Below, piece after piece: positions 11,351 through 22,545 of a stretch of 64,000 nucleotides of DNA. The translations under genes were made by a program, and so were the position numbers. Source of the stretch: Lepus europaeus (Eukaryota; Chordata; Mammalia; Lagomorpha; Leporidae); the NCBI RefSeq assembly GCF_033115175.1, contig NC_084831.1:47648002-47712001 (forward strand). Direction: 5' to 3'. The first letter of the stretch is position 1. Every line of letters starts with the position of its first letter. Below the pieces are notes generated by a model that saw only the letters and a list, made by a program, of their open reading frames with translations, ran no database searches and was not told the DNA's origin.

Positions 11351-12814
11351 GCGCTGTTCCATCAGCTGCTGCAGCCGCTTCTCTGATGCCGGCTGCATTG
11401 TGCTAGACATCAGCTTTGTCCACCTGCTTCCACATCAAAGCTTTCATGGAGGCCATCACCGTGAAGACCACTGTCATGGAGCCTCGGCAGGCCGGCTAGT
11501 GTCCAGCCATATGTGTGACCGCCAGACACCCAGTGGAAGGGGCTGGAATTCCACCAAGGGCGAGGGGCCTCCGAGCCACTGCGATTTGAGCAGCAATGGA
11601 TGGGAACAGTGGGGTGGCAGGTGGGGCATGGGCATACCCCGCTGTGGGTCAGAAGAACAGTTTAGCCCTTGTGTTTATCTGACCTGCTCTTTCCTTCCTG
11701 CCTCAGGCCCGCTGCACTGCCTTTTCCTCTGCCTGATCACCTAGTAACTCTACTCACGACCGACCTTTGTCTTAATTCTGTACAGAGTACTTATCAATGC
11801 TTGAATTTATTAGTCATTTACTTTTCGCCGTTCCTTCCTGCAAAATATTATCCCCATGAGAAGACGGGCCTGGACTGCCTTATTTATGACCACATCCCAC
11901 ATGTCAAAGAATCCACTGGCCAACAGACATTAAGTAAAAGAACAAGCCTCCTCCCACTCAGAGGCTGTCCCCTTAGGTGGCAGTCTCATGGGTTGGTCCC
12001 ATTCAAAAGTGAGCTCCTCAGGGAAGCCCCCAACCCCACCTGCTGTGGTTCCAACTTCCTCCAACCACTCTCACTTCTGTCATAGTCCTTGTCACAGCGG
12101 AAAATAGCTCATGTCTTTGTTATCCAATTGCAAACTTTCTCGTTTTGCTGTATTGCCAGGACAGATACAGGGAGTGCACCCTCCAGGCCCTGGAACCAGT
12201 GGGCGTGAGAAGACAAAGGCCCAGAAGGAATCCAAGTTGATGTCAGAGGAACCATGTGAGGTCAGCTGGGCAGGTCTTGATACCAGGCCATTGAGACATG
12301 AGGACAGCAGCGTTGATCATGTGGGCGCCCCCCTCAAGACAGCCTGCCGCAGAGGTTCAGGATAGAGCGCTGGCTCTCTGATCCCTCTTGCATGCTCCTT
12401 TCTACCGTATCCCACACTTCTGCCACACTTCCCTACACATACGCTAAAAGTATCAACAATCCCCCCTGCCCATGTCAGCCCAGATTCTTGCATGGTGGAG
12501 ACTGGCTGCTTGAGAAACCATCCCAAGATCTCCTGGTTTGTTTGTCTTCACAATGCTTCAATTATACGGCTTTCATGAGGCCCCAGCAGCCAATCCCAGC
12601 CTGCTACTTCAAAAAGTTTCCCCGTGCCTTTGTGCTACAGCCAGGCCTCTGGCTTCTCTCTCGCTCTCAATTATTACCTTAACCATGCCCGGGGGACCCA
12701 AGGAGCTGGTTTATTTTGACTCTGAGATTGTTAACCAGTGGGAGGCAAAGCAGAGACACTGCCAGGCTGCGATTCCCACTGCTCCACATGGCCCCGGCTG
12801 CTGAGAATAGCCAA

Positions 12815-12990
12815 GGCCACTTCCTGCTGGAGGAGGAAATGGCAGCTTCCTCGCCGGCCGGAAACACCACTTCCTCTCTGGTGCCTAGCTCCGTGTTAAC
12901 CAATGAGGCAGCCCCTTCCCACCCCAGCCCCCAGGGACCTGGCCCACGCCTGTTGAAGACATCCTGTTTCCCCTGAGGAAGTGGCCCGGA
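12815..12990. promoter_or_regulatory. Candidate ETS-rich regulatory cluster
   Basis: At least five ETS-type GGAA/TTCC sites fall within 175 bp: CACTTCCTG at 12818, GAGGAAAT at 12833, CCGGAAA at 12858, CACTTCCTC at 12868, and ATCCTGTTTCC then GAGGAAGTGG at 12961-12984. A CCAAT box (accaatgag) sits at about 12899. The sequence is not in a recognisable repeat. Activity is inferred. Confidence 0.3.
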
Positions 12991-13239
12991 TTGAAGGAGC
13001 TGCTAGGGTATCTGAGTGGGGAGCGAGCAGGTAGGGGGGCAGGAAGGCGCTGACAAGTGGGAATAATAATAAGGTTCTCCATTGTCTGCCCAGGGCCACA
13101 CCCCACCCCTCCGTCCTGAGCCTGGAGATCTGAGGAAGCTTCACAAACTCTCACTGCCTTTGTAGCCCAAAGTCCTCCCATGATCCCTCTCTTCCTCTTT
13201 CTCATTCTTGCTGTGTTTCTCCCTGTTGATGTAACACTC

Positions 13240-13480
13240 ATCCATAGTTATGGGGGCAGTGTGATCATTTGATTCCTACATGCACTGTGTAGTGATCACC
13301 ATTTCCATCTCCTTAAACATTTATAAGTTCCCTGAGTTTGGGGCCCACCAACTCCTCTCTTCTGGTTCTTCATAAAAAAATACAGTAAAGTGGGCGGAGC
13401 CGCAGCCCCTCAGCTGTGCAGTAGAACACTGGGACGCATGCCTCCTCTCTGGCGGTATTTTGCTACCCACATGATCTCTA
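13240..13480 (-). mobile_element. Ancient L1 (L1M) 3' UTR fragment
   Basis: 'cagtgtgatcatttgattcc', 'gtgtagtgatcacc', 'atctccttaaacatttataag' and 'cagtagaacactgggacgcatgcctcc' follow the reverse complement of old L1 3' UTRs. Confidence 0.55.
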
Positions 13481-13574
13481 ATTCTCAAAGACTTAACTCT
13501 GTCTCTGGCTCCTCCATCCACCATCTCTCTATGTGCACCATCACCAATGAAAAAACTCAGTCCCTTTTCTGGCT

Positions 13575-13630
13575 TACACACACACCCACACCCACACCCA
13601 CACCCACACACACACACACACACACACACA
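13575..13630. repeat. (CA)n / (CACACC)n microsatellite
   Basis: A compound run of cacaccc hexamers followed by about a dozen CA units. Confidence 0.97.
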
Positions 13631-13734
13631 ATATGCTCACACTGAGCATCCCAGGAGTTTAGGATCATTACTGAGCACCAACCTACCTGCCAGCAAGTAG
13701 TCCCAGGCCTATGGCCCTGGAGCCAAGGCTCCTG

Positions 13735-13930
13735 TATTCAGATCCTGCTGCAAGCTCCCTTTTCTACCCCTCCCCACGGCTTGGCTGCACCTGCCGCACA
13801 GGTCATTTGACTTCTCTGGGTCTCATTTTTGCCTCTATTTCGACCACTTGTGGGAACAGTGCTTTCAGGGATGTTGGAAGATTCAATGAGGTAAAGTATT
13901 TAGAATAGATAAATGGAACTTAGCATCTAG
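13735..13930 (+). mobile_element. MIR SINE remnant
   Basis: 'attcagatcctgctgcaagc', 'gtcatttgacttctctgggtctcatttttgcctc' and 'gatgttggaagattcaatgagg' follow MIR order. Confidence 0.65.
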
Positions 13931-14399
13931 TTCATTTTCAGTACATGTTCTGTCTTGTTTTACTCTGTTTTCCTCCTCCCTTTCAGAAGGAAAAAATGTT
14001 CTTTGTCTCTTGAAGAATAATGGTGCCCCTTCTCTGAGACTTTGGCAACACAGTTCCCATGCCCTTGGAATTCAGCTCCTAAGGGAACAGGCCTTATGAG
14101 GACTTGCTCTGAGCACTTACCTTGTGGGGGATTTGAGTGAATAGAAATTTCTTAACTGCATTATCATTTGTCAGCATTTAATATCAACTACTCAGCAAAT
14201 GGTTTTTACAGTGTTATCTCATTTTTAAATACTAAGTTCCTAGTTTAGAATGTTTTAGACTCAAAGAGAAGTGGCCAGGGTAGTACAGGCTTCCTGGATA
14301 TGTCACATCCAGCCTCCCAAGATATTACCTGTGTGCATGCCGGCTGTGCCCTCGTCCCCTTTAGTGAGCCAACGTTGGTGTATTATTAACAATGTCTAT
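13931..14399. other. Non-coding sequence, no gene seen
   Basis: A/T-rich sequence of uncertain origin; it may be the decayed edge of the following L1M. Confidence 0.4.
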
Positions 14400-16318
14400 A
14401 CTTTGCACAGGCAGCCTCAGCTCTTACCTAATGTTCTTTTTCTCTTCCAGAATCCCATCAAGTTTCTCCAGGCCCCTGTGAACTGGACAATTGCTCAAGC
14501 CTGTCCTTGTCTTTTACGACCTTGGCAGGCATTTTGTTGAATGTCTCTCGGTCAGGCTTTGATGTTCTTCTCACAGTTCGATAGCCTGGGGTTTGAGGGT
14601 GGTGTCATTTGGCTCATGTGTCCCGTGGAGAGCACGTCCCATCAGCATGACCTACTGCTGTGGATGTGGACCTTGGTCACCTGGCGGAGGTAGTGTTTTT
14701 CAGATTTCTGCACTGCAAAGTCACTCTATTTTCCCCTCTTTTCTTGCTATGTACTTTGGAAGGTGATCGCTATGCCCAGCCCCCAAGTAGGGAGTGAGGA
14801 GTCGTGCTCCCTCACCTTGAGGAACACCTACATCACTAGAACTCTGTGGGATGGAAAATTTGGATATTCTCCCCCTTGGGTTTATTCAGTTATGGATATT
14901 TATCATACAAACTCATGGATATTTACGTTACACTTTGTGTTATAATCCATTATTGCCTTGTTTATTTTGTCATTCAAATTATTCTAGCTTTGATCATAAA
15001 GAGATCTTTTAATTGATTCCTGCATCACTTTGACATATCCCTAGCATTGTTTTAGTTTTGGGTGTTTTGAGAGATTTTTTATTTGCTGGTACTATGAAAA
15101 TGTTCTTGGCTCATCTTTATGAATGTCTTGCTGCAGGCATGGATTCAGCCATTTCTCTAAAGATTGCTGGTTCCTTTTGTTGCAGGATGGAATTTGAAGT
15201 CACGATCTGGAAATCAGGTCTGTTTGATGTTACTGGAATGTCATTGCTTGCTTCTAGGCTGGCTCAACTGACAGAGCAAGGAAACAGATGCATGTGTGCT
15301 AACTTGTACATACACAGATATCTATAAAATGTCCAAATGGACACATCTGTGTCTGTCTAAGCTAAATGTGGCTCATACGAGCTCTCCAACTCTAATCCAT
15401 TATGACATGGAACATTCTAGCTTCCTCCTCTGGCTTACCCATACACTCCCACTCCAAGAGTACAAAACCTGGCTCTCATCAGCCATTCATTGTTCAGGTC
15501 CAGCTATCTATATAGCAATATCAGAATTGTTAACCTATATCCCTGTGGGAAACAATATTTCAACTAGGACACAGTATTTATACATGGCTTGTTTTGCCTT
15601 TAATTTTATAGACCCATTCATTCCCAAAGTTACTTAGATCAACAATGTTTTGAGGCATTTCCTTCACTGTGGCGTTTCATACATTTGCAATACAATTAGA
15701 TGGTTTTGTCACATATGTATTCCATCCTGGGATTCCTTGACCTTCTAAATTACATTTATGTGTTTTTATAATACATATATTCTTAATTTGAATACAGGAA
15801 GGTTCACTCTGTGCTGTAAAGTTCTATGCATTTTCATAAATGCATATTGTGCTATATACAAAATTACAGCATCATACACACATTCACCACTCCAAAGACA
15901 ACCCTATTCTTCACCTATTCAATCCACCCTTTGAATTTGGGAATCACTGGTCTTTTTGTTGTTGATACAGTTTTGCCTTTTCTACAAGGGCATATAGTTA
16001 GAATCATCTAGTAGGTAGCCTTTTCAAATTGGCTTCTTTCATTTAGTGACAAGCACTTAAGATCCATTCACATCTTTTTATAGTTTGATAGCTCCTTATT
16101 TCTAAAACATAAAACAGTATTTCAGGGTACCAAAATTTGCTCATCCATTTACTAATTGAAGGGAATCTTATTCCTATTTTTGGAAATTATGAAAATAAAG
16201 TTGCAATAAACACCAGTGTGCAACTTTTTATTTGGACTTAGTTTTCCAAGCATGTAGGAAGGCAATTGCTGAGTCATGTAGTAACATAATGTTTAGTTTT
16301 TTAAGAAATGGCCATGCT
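14400..16318 (-). mobile_element. Ancient L1 (L1M), 3' part, left of nested L1
   Basis: The long A/T-rich stretch resembles the reverse complement of an L1M 3' UTR ('gaccttggtcacctgg', 'agagcaaggaaacagatg', 'gggaaacaatatttcaactaggac'). It then enters the 3' end of ORF2. It is interrupted by a younger + strand L1 and resumes at 18998. The last 16 bases (16303-16318) are the left copy of that insertion's target duplication. Confidence 0.7.
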
Positions 16319-17537
16319 CATCACAATACCTGATTTTAGGACATACTACAGGGCAGTTGTTATCAAAACAGCATGGTACTGGTACAGAAACAGATGGATA
16401 GACCAATGGAACAGAATAGAAACACCAGAAATCAATCCAAACATCTACAGCCAACTTATATTTGACCAAAGATCCAAATCTAATCCCTGGAATAAGGACA
16501 GTCTATTCAATAAATGGTGCTGGGAAAATTGGATTTCCACGTGTAGAAGCTTGAAGCAAGACCCATACCTATCACCTTACACAAAAATTCACTCAAAATG
16601 GATTAAAGACTTAAATCTACGACCCGAAACCATCAGATTATTAGAGAGCATTGGAGAAACCCTGCAAGATATAGGCACAGGCAAAGACTTCCTGGAAAAT
16701 ACTCCAACAGCACAGGCAGTCAAAACCAAAATTAACATTTGGGATTGCATCAAATTGAGAAGTTTCTGTACTTCAAAAGAAACAGTCAGGAAAGTGAAGA
16801 GGCAACCAACAGAATGGGAAAAAATATTCACAAACTATACTACAGATAAAGGATTGATAACCAGAATCTACAAAGAAATCAAGAAAATCCACAACAACAA
16901 AACAAACAACCCACTTAAGAGATGGGCCAAGGACCTCAATAGACATTTTTCGAAAGAGGAAATCCAAATGGCCAACAGACACATGAAAAAATGTTCAAGA
17001 TCACTAGCAATCAGAGAAATGCAAATCAAAACCACAATGAGGTTCCATCTCACCCCGGTGAGAATGGCTCACATTCAGAAATCTACCAACAACAGATACT
17101 GGAGAGGATGTGGGGAAAAAGGGACACTAACCCACTGTTGGTGGGAATGCAAACTGGTTAAGCCACTATGGAAGTCTGTCTGGAGATTCCTCAGAAACCT
17201 GAACATAACCCTACCATACAACCCAGCCATCCCACTCCTTGGGATTTACCCAAAGGAAATTAATTTGGCAAATAAAAAAGCCATCTGCACATTAATGTTT
17301 ATTGCAGCTCAATTCACAATAGCTAAGACCTGGAACCAACCCAAATGCCCATCAACAGTAGACTGGATAAAGAAATTATGGGACATGTACTCCATAGAAT
17401 ACTATACAGCAGTAAGAAACAACGAAACCCAGTCATTTGCAACAAGATGGAGCAGTCTGGAAAACATCATGCTGAGTGAATTAAGCCAGTCCCAAAGAGA
17501 AAAATATCATTTGTTTTCCCTAATCGGTGACAACTGA
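16319..17537 (+). pseudogene. L1 ORF2 C-terminal fragment (open frame)
   Basis: The frame encodes about the last 405 residues of the L1 ORF2 protein: the segment after the reverse-transcriptase core, then the C-terminal cysteine-rich region. The latter shows the motif [14 protein letters not shown], followed by [11 protein letters not shown] and the [10 protein letters not shown] stretch typical of ORF2 C-termini. The endonuclease and catalytic reverse-transcriptase domains are absent because the insertion is 5' truncated, so it cannot retrotranspose by itself. The apparent start codon at 16308 lies in the flanking target duplication and is an artefact; no promoter or real start is present. 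The uninterrupted frame is a mark of youth, not of host function. Confidence 0.92.
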
Positions 17538-18838
17538 GCACCAAAGGGGAAACCTGTTGAAGTGAAATGGACACTATAAGCAACAATGAACTGATCAGCT
17601 CCTGTCCTGACTTTAGATGTACAATGTAATACTTTATCCTTTTTAGTATTTGTTGTTGTTGTTGTTGTTCTAGTACTATTGGTTGAACTCAATAATTAAC
17701 AGACAATTATTCTTAGGTGTTTCAATTTTAACTGAAAAGTGATCCCTGTTAAATCTAAGAGTGGAAAAAGAGAGGGAGAAGATGAACAATTTGGAACATG
17801 CTCAATCGGACTGGCCGCAAATGGTGGAGTTAGAAATGTGCCAGGGAATTCCAACACAATCCCATCAAGATGGCATGTACCAATGCCATCTTACTAGTCC
17901 AAGTGATCAATTTCAGCTCACAATTGATAGCTCTGATAGGTCTAAGAGTCAAAGAGATCACACAAACAAGACAAGTGTCTGTTAATACTAACTGATAGAA
18001 TCAAAAAGGGAGAGAAGGATCCAACATGGGATACACAGCAGACTCATAGAATGGCAGATGTCCTAAATAGCACTCTGGCCTCAGAATCAGCCCTCAAGGC
18101 ATTCGGATCTGGCGGAAGAGCCCATGAGAGTATAGCAGGCATGGAAAGCCAAGTTATCATGGAAAAAAAAAAAAAGACCTAAATGAATGATCTCTGTGAG
18201 TGAGATCCCAGTGGAAAGAATGGGGCCATCAAAGCAGGAGGTACCCTTTTCCGAAGGGAGGAGAGAACTTCCACTTTGACTATGACCCTATCGGAATAAG
18301 ATCAAAGTCAGCGAACTCTAAAGGCTTCCATAGCCTTGGCAACTCATGACTAGAGCCTAGGGAGATTACTGACGCCATGAACAGGAGTATCAAATTGTTA
18401 AATCAGCAACAGGAGTCACCGTGTACTTATATCCCATGTGGGATCTGTCCCTAATGTGTCGTCTAAAGCGAAGTGATGCTATAACTAGTACTGAAACAGT
18501 ATTTTTATACTTTGCGTTTCTGTGTGGGCACAAACTGATGAGGTCTTTACTAATTACATACTGAAGTGATCTTCTGTATATAAAGAGAATTGGAAATGAA
18601 AAAAACAACCTGGTGTTAAAATGGAAATGGCATAGAAAATTAATTAATTTGAAAAAAAATTATGTAGGATCTCTGTCTTTAATGTGCTGTACATTACTAT
18701 TTAATGCTATAATTAGTAATCCAATGTAGTTTTTTCACTTTATGTTGCTATATGGGCAAAATGTTGAAATCTTTACCTAATATATACTAAACTGATCTTC
18801 TGTATACAAAGAGAATTGAAAATGAATCTTTACATGAA

Positions 18839-18903
18839 TGGAAGGGGAAAGGGAGCGGGAAAGGGGAGGGTTGCGGGCGGGAGGGAAGTTATGGGAGGGG
18901 GGA
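18839..18903 (+). other. G-rich tract in L1 3' UTR (G-quadruplex potential)
   Basis: Several runs of three to six G (ggggaaagggagcggg, gcgggcgggaggg, gggagggggg) lie close together near the L1 3' end. Quadruplex-capable tracts are an established feature of several mammalian L1 3' UTRs. Confidence 0.8.
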
Positions 18904-18997
18904 AGCCATTGTAACCCATAAGCTATACTTTGGAAATTTATATTCATTAAATAAAAGTTTAATAAAAAAAATAAAAAATAAAAGAAATGGCCATGCT

Positions 18998-19395
18998 GCC
19001 TTCTAAAATCCATTTTGCATTCCCATCAACCATGACTATGGCTCTGCATTCTGTCAGCATTTAGTGTTGCCAGTGTTTGGGCTTTTGGTTCTACAAATAG
19101 ACATGTAGTGATGTCTCATTGTTGTTTTGATTGTATTTCCCTAATGAGAACTTATGTGAGTCATCTTTTCATGTAATTATTTGCCTTCTGCACATATCAC
19201 TGAAGTGTTTGATTAGGGCAGTTGCTCACTTTCTATTTGGGTTGTTGTTTTCTTCTTGTTGAGTTTTACATGTTCTTCATATATGTTGTACATGACTGCT
19301 TTGCCAGACATATATTGTACAAATACTTTCACTCTGTGGCTTGTCTTTGAACTATTTTCACTGTATCATTCACAGAGCAGAAGGTTTTACCTTTT
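18998..19395 (-). mobile_element. Ancient L1 (L1M), ORF2 3' part, right of nested L1
   Basis: This continues the element interrupted at 16318: 'catgctgccttctaaaatcc' then 'cattttgcattcccatcaacc', 'cagcatttagtgttgcc' and 'tctcattgttgttttgattgtatttccc' read as reverse-complement L1 ORF2. The element is too decayed for an open frame. Confidence 0.75.
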
Positions 19396-19992
19396 TATTA
19401 ATTATTTTTTCTTAGTATATTTTTTGTTATTTTGTCTGTTTTTATTTTGGTTGATTTTTATTAATATAAACAAAATATATTTCATGTATTTCATAAACAC
19501 AGTTCAAAGAAGATAACTATACTTCCATTCTTCCCTCAACCTTCCCTCTTTTCTTTTTTCTATTTTTCCTTTAATTTTTTGCAATAACCACATGCTTAAT
19601 GCACCACTAACCATAATGTTCAACAGGTAAACAATAGAAAGACCACTGTTCCATAGGAATAGAGACAAGGGTTATAAACAATAATCAAATCATCAGATGT
19701 CAATTTCATTTTATACTTTTTTTGTATTCTAAATTAACTACCACATATCAGAGAAAACATATGGGACTGGCTTATTTCACTAAACATTATGGTCTCTGAC
19801 TGCATCCATTTTGTTGCTAAAGACAGGATTTCAATTTTTTTCTACCACTGAGTAGTATTCCATTGTGTATATATATCACATTTTCTTTATCCATCATCAG
19901 TTGATGGATATCTGTGTTGATTCCATATCTCAGCTATTGTGAATTGAGCTGGAATAAATGTTGGGGATACCAATAACTCTTTTTTAAAAGAT

Positions 19993-20024
<32 letters not shown>

Positions 20025-21385
20025 GAGGTAGAGTTACAGACAGTGAGAGGGAGAGACAGAAAGAAAGCTCTCCTGTCCACTGGTTCAATCCCCAAATGGC
20101 CACAATGGCCGAGGCTGCACCGATCCAAAGCCAGGAGCTGGGAGCTTCTTCCAGGTCTCCCACACAGGTGCAGGGGCTCAAGGACTTGAGACATCCTCCA
20201 CTGCTGTCCCAGGCCATAGCAGAGAGCTAGATTGTAAGCGGAGCAGCCAGTCTGGACCTGAGCCCATATAGGATGCCGGTGCTTCAGGCCAGGGCGTTAA
20301 CCCACTGTGCCACAGCGCCAGCCCCCCAATAACTCTCTTAATTATATGCTGATTTCATTTCCTTTAGACAAATTGCCAGGAGTAGATAGCTAGGTCATAT
20401 GGTAGATCTATTTTCAGATTTCTGAGGAACCTCCATATTGTCTTCCATAATAGTTGTACTAGTTTATATTCCCACTAGCAATGGATTAGGGTACCTTTTT
20501 CCCCACATCCTTGCCAGCATTTGTTATTTTTTTTTATTTTTGGATGATAGCCATTCTATCATGGGAGTGAGGTAAAACTTTATTATGGTTTTTATTTGTA
20601 TTTCCCTGATTGCTAGTGATCCTGAGCATTTTTTTCATGTGTCTGTAGACCATCTGAATTTCATCTTTTGAAAAATGTCTGTTCCTGTCCTTTGCCCATT
20701 TCTTGGCTGGATTGTTTACTTTGTTGCTGTTGAGTTTCTTGAGCTCTTTATAGATGCTGACTATTAATCCTTTGTCAGATGCATAGTTTGCAAATATTTT
20801 CTCCCATTCTGTTGGTTGCCTCTTTTCTTTGCTGTTTCCTTTGCTATGCAGAAGCTTCTTGATTGAGGTAATCCCATTTGTCTATTTTTGCTTTTATTGC
20901 CTATGCTTCCAGGGTCTTATCCAAGAAGTCTTTGCCTGTGCCAATATCTTGCAGTTTTCCCAATGTCTTCCTCTAATAATTTTATAGTATCATGTTGTAG
21001 ATTTAGATCCTTGACCCATTGTGAATTGATTTTTATAAAAAATTTAAGATAGGAGTCTTTCATATTTCTTCATGCATATATCCAATTTTCCCAACACAAT
21101 TTGTTGAAATGACTGTCCTTTCTCCAGGGATTGATTTTAGCTATTAAGTTAAATCAAGATTAGCTGGTTGTATACGTGTGGATGAGTTTCTGAAGTTTCT
21201 ATTCTATTCTGCTGTACTACATGTCTATTTTTGTGCCAGCACCAGGTTGTTTTGATAATAACTGCCCTATAATGTATCTTGAAATCTGCTATTGTGATGC
21301 CCCTGACTTTGTTTTTGTTGCTTACAATTGATTTAGCTATAAGGCATCTTGTGTTTCCATATGAATTTTAGTATCAATTTTGTGT
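19396..21385 (-). mobile_element. Lagomorph L1, 5'-truncated, minus strand, carrying a CSINE
   Basis: The T-rich 3' end is at the left, then the 3' UTR, then ORF2 3' sequence in reverse complement ('gtagtattccattgtgtatat', 'cccatttcttggctggattg', 'cagatgcatagtttgcaaatattttctcccattctgttgg', ending near 'cattgtgatgcccctgac'). It is diverged and not open. It covers the same L1 segment as the + strand copy at 16319-18981, making an inverted pair. A CSINE interrupts it. Confidence 0.8.
19981..20325 (-). mobile_element. CSINE (type A) nested in minus-strand L1
   Basis: A minus-strand C-repeat with a (TTTA)n tail and head 'ccactgtgccacagcgccagccc'. The exact duplication ccaataactct at 19970-19980 and 20326-20336 proves insertion into the pre-existing L1. 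Confidence 0.97.
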
Positions 21386-21424
21386 ATGATATTTTTATTG
21401 ACAATTTTATTTGTATTTTAGGAA

Positions 21425-21606
21425 AAATATTTTTAAAAAGACATAAAAATTGGACACATTTACGAAGTGCCATGTGCTGTTTTTGTTTTATGTATACATT
21501 GTATAATGTTCAATCAGAATAAATATATCTATCTCCTCAAGCATTTAACATGTCTTTGTGGCAAAAATATCCATAATCTTATCTTCCAGGATTTTTTCCT
21601 TCTGTT
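21425..21606 (-). mobile_element. Old L1 3' end fused to U6 pseudogene
   Basis: Read on the minus strand, this segment resembles the terminal 3' UTR of old L1 (L1M) families: 'gaggagatagatatatttatt', 'acaatgtatacat', 'caatttttatgtc' and a final 'aataaaattgtcaataaaaata'. It directly follows the U6 sequence on the same strand. Confidence 0.5.
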
Positions 21607-21714
21607 AAAACTGTGTAACACTTCATGAATTGGCATGTTATCCTTGTTTAGGGGCCATGTACATCGTCTCTGCACCATTCGAACTTTTGAGCATATGTGC
21701 TACAAACCAAGTAC
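21607..21714 (-). pseudogene. RNU6 (pseudogene): U6 snRNA pseudogene
   Basis: The reverse complement is a near full-length (about 108 versus 106-107 nt) diverged copy of spliceosomal U6 RNA. Recognisable blocks include gtgct...agcacatatgctc at the 5' end, the ACAGAGA-region counterpart (gcagagacgatg) and the 3' part ggcccctaaacaaggataac. Many substitutions, including in the 5' stem-loop and the ACAGAGA box, rule out function. I see no proximal sequence element or TATA box at the expected upstream distance. It looks like an old L1-mediated retrocopy. Confidence 0.85.
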
Positions 21715-21867
21715 AGCCAGCTTTTTGTTGCATGAATTATGCATTTGGTGTTGTATCAAATACTTCCTTACCAAATTTGAATGATTTTAAATATGCATTT
21801 CTATTTAATAATTACATTATGAAAGAGATATCATCTCTAGTTCTGGTCACATTTTTCTTTTGAACTA

Positions 21868-22255
21868 CCTTTATTTTTTCCCCCAAAGAAACCTTTTATT
21901 TAAGGAATACAAACTTCATGCATTTCATAAATACAACTTTAGGAACATAGTGATTCTTGTCACTGTATCTGCCCTCCCACCCACATTCCCACCACTCTTC
22001 CTCCTCCCTCTCCTATTCCCAGTCTTATTTTTTACTAAAATCTATTTTCAATTAACTTTATTCATAGAAGATTATACTAAGTAAAGAGTTCAACAAATTG
22101 TGTCAAAAAAAGAAAACTGTTAAACTATCTTTAAACAGGCAAACAGGGAGAATGGGTAAGAACCAAGAGAGAATGTATGGACAAAATCATGTCATGACAA
22201 ACACTCATGGCTTCAAAGTCCCCATCAGCCTTAGAATTCATGAGCACAGCTACGT
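21868..22255 (-). mobile_element. Lagomorph L1 3' UTR fragment
   Basis: From the T-rich end ('aaaccttttatttaaggaatacaaac', 'gcatttcataaatacaac') through 'cctcccacccacattcccaccac' to 'gagaatgtatggacaaaatcatgtcatgac', this parallels the reverse complement of the other lagomorph L1 3' UTRs in the window but is older. Confidence 0.7.
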
Positions 22256-22290
22256 CCATTTTAATATAAATATTATGTTATTGTTGCCGA

Positions 22291-22316
22291 AGTACACACA
22301 CACACAGACACACCCC
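22291..22316. repeat. (CA)n microsatellite
   Basis: A short cacacacacacagacacacc run. Confidence 0.85.
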
Positions 22317-22399
22317 ATCATCACTAATGTTTGGATAAAACTGGTATTTATTAGCGAGGTCGTCTTTGTTGATTGGTAAATTTACACCCCTCCCCCCAG

Positions 22400-22545
22400 T
22401 GACATGCTCCTTCCAGGAATACCTGAACCTCAGTTTGGGAAGCAAACTGGGCTGCTGGAAAGGGCAGGGTTCCGTCCCTTGTCCAATGTCGCACAGCTGG
22501 CGGGTGGCAGACTCCAAAGCCAGCGGTGCAGGGAGCCTTCAGGGC
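22400..22545 (-). mobile_element. MIR SINE fragment
   Basis: 'cttgtccaatgtcgcacagctggcgggtggcag' followed by 'tccaaagccag' is the reverse MIR core. Confidence 0.55.

Larger units (their letters stand above)
10466..13235. other. Repeat-poor unique segment, no gene supported
   Basis: About 2.8 kb has almost no clear SINE or LINE, apart from L2-like scraps near 11.66-11.75 kb. The longest frame (163 codons, minus, 10544-11035) overlaps other frames and has no recognisable domain. Two motif clusters inside it are listed separately. Confidence 0.5.
16319..18981 (+). mobile_element. Young lagomorph L1, 5'-truncated, with 16-bp TSD
   Basis: This insertion of about 2.66 kb carries the last 400 or so codons of ORF2, the full 3' UTR and an A-rich tail (aataaaaaaaataaaaaataa). 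It is flanked by a perfect duplication aagaaatggccatgct at 16303-16318 and 18982-18997. The 3' UTR holds a (TTG)n run near 17650-17668, an internal tract of 13 A at 18163-18175 and a G-rich tract at 18839-18903. The exact duplication and open ORF2 remnant indicate a comparatively recent insertion. Confidence 0.95.

Noticed and set aside
16308..17537. 409-codon open frame as a host gene
   Set aside because: It is the C-terminal piece of L1 ORF2, and its first methionines come from the flanking target duplication.
21607..21714. Functional U6 gene
   Set aside because: Many substitutions, including the ACAGAGA region, and no upstream polymerase III promoter elements.
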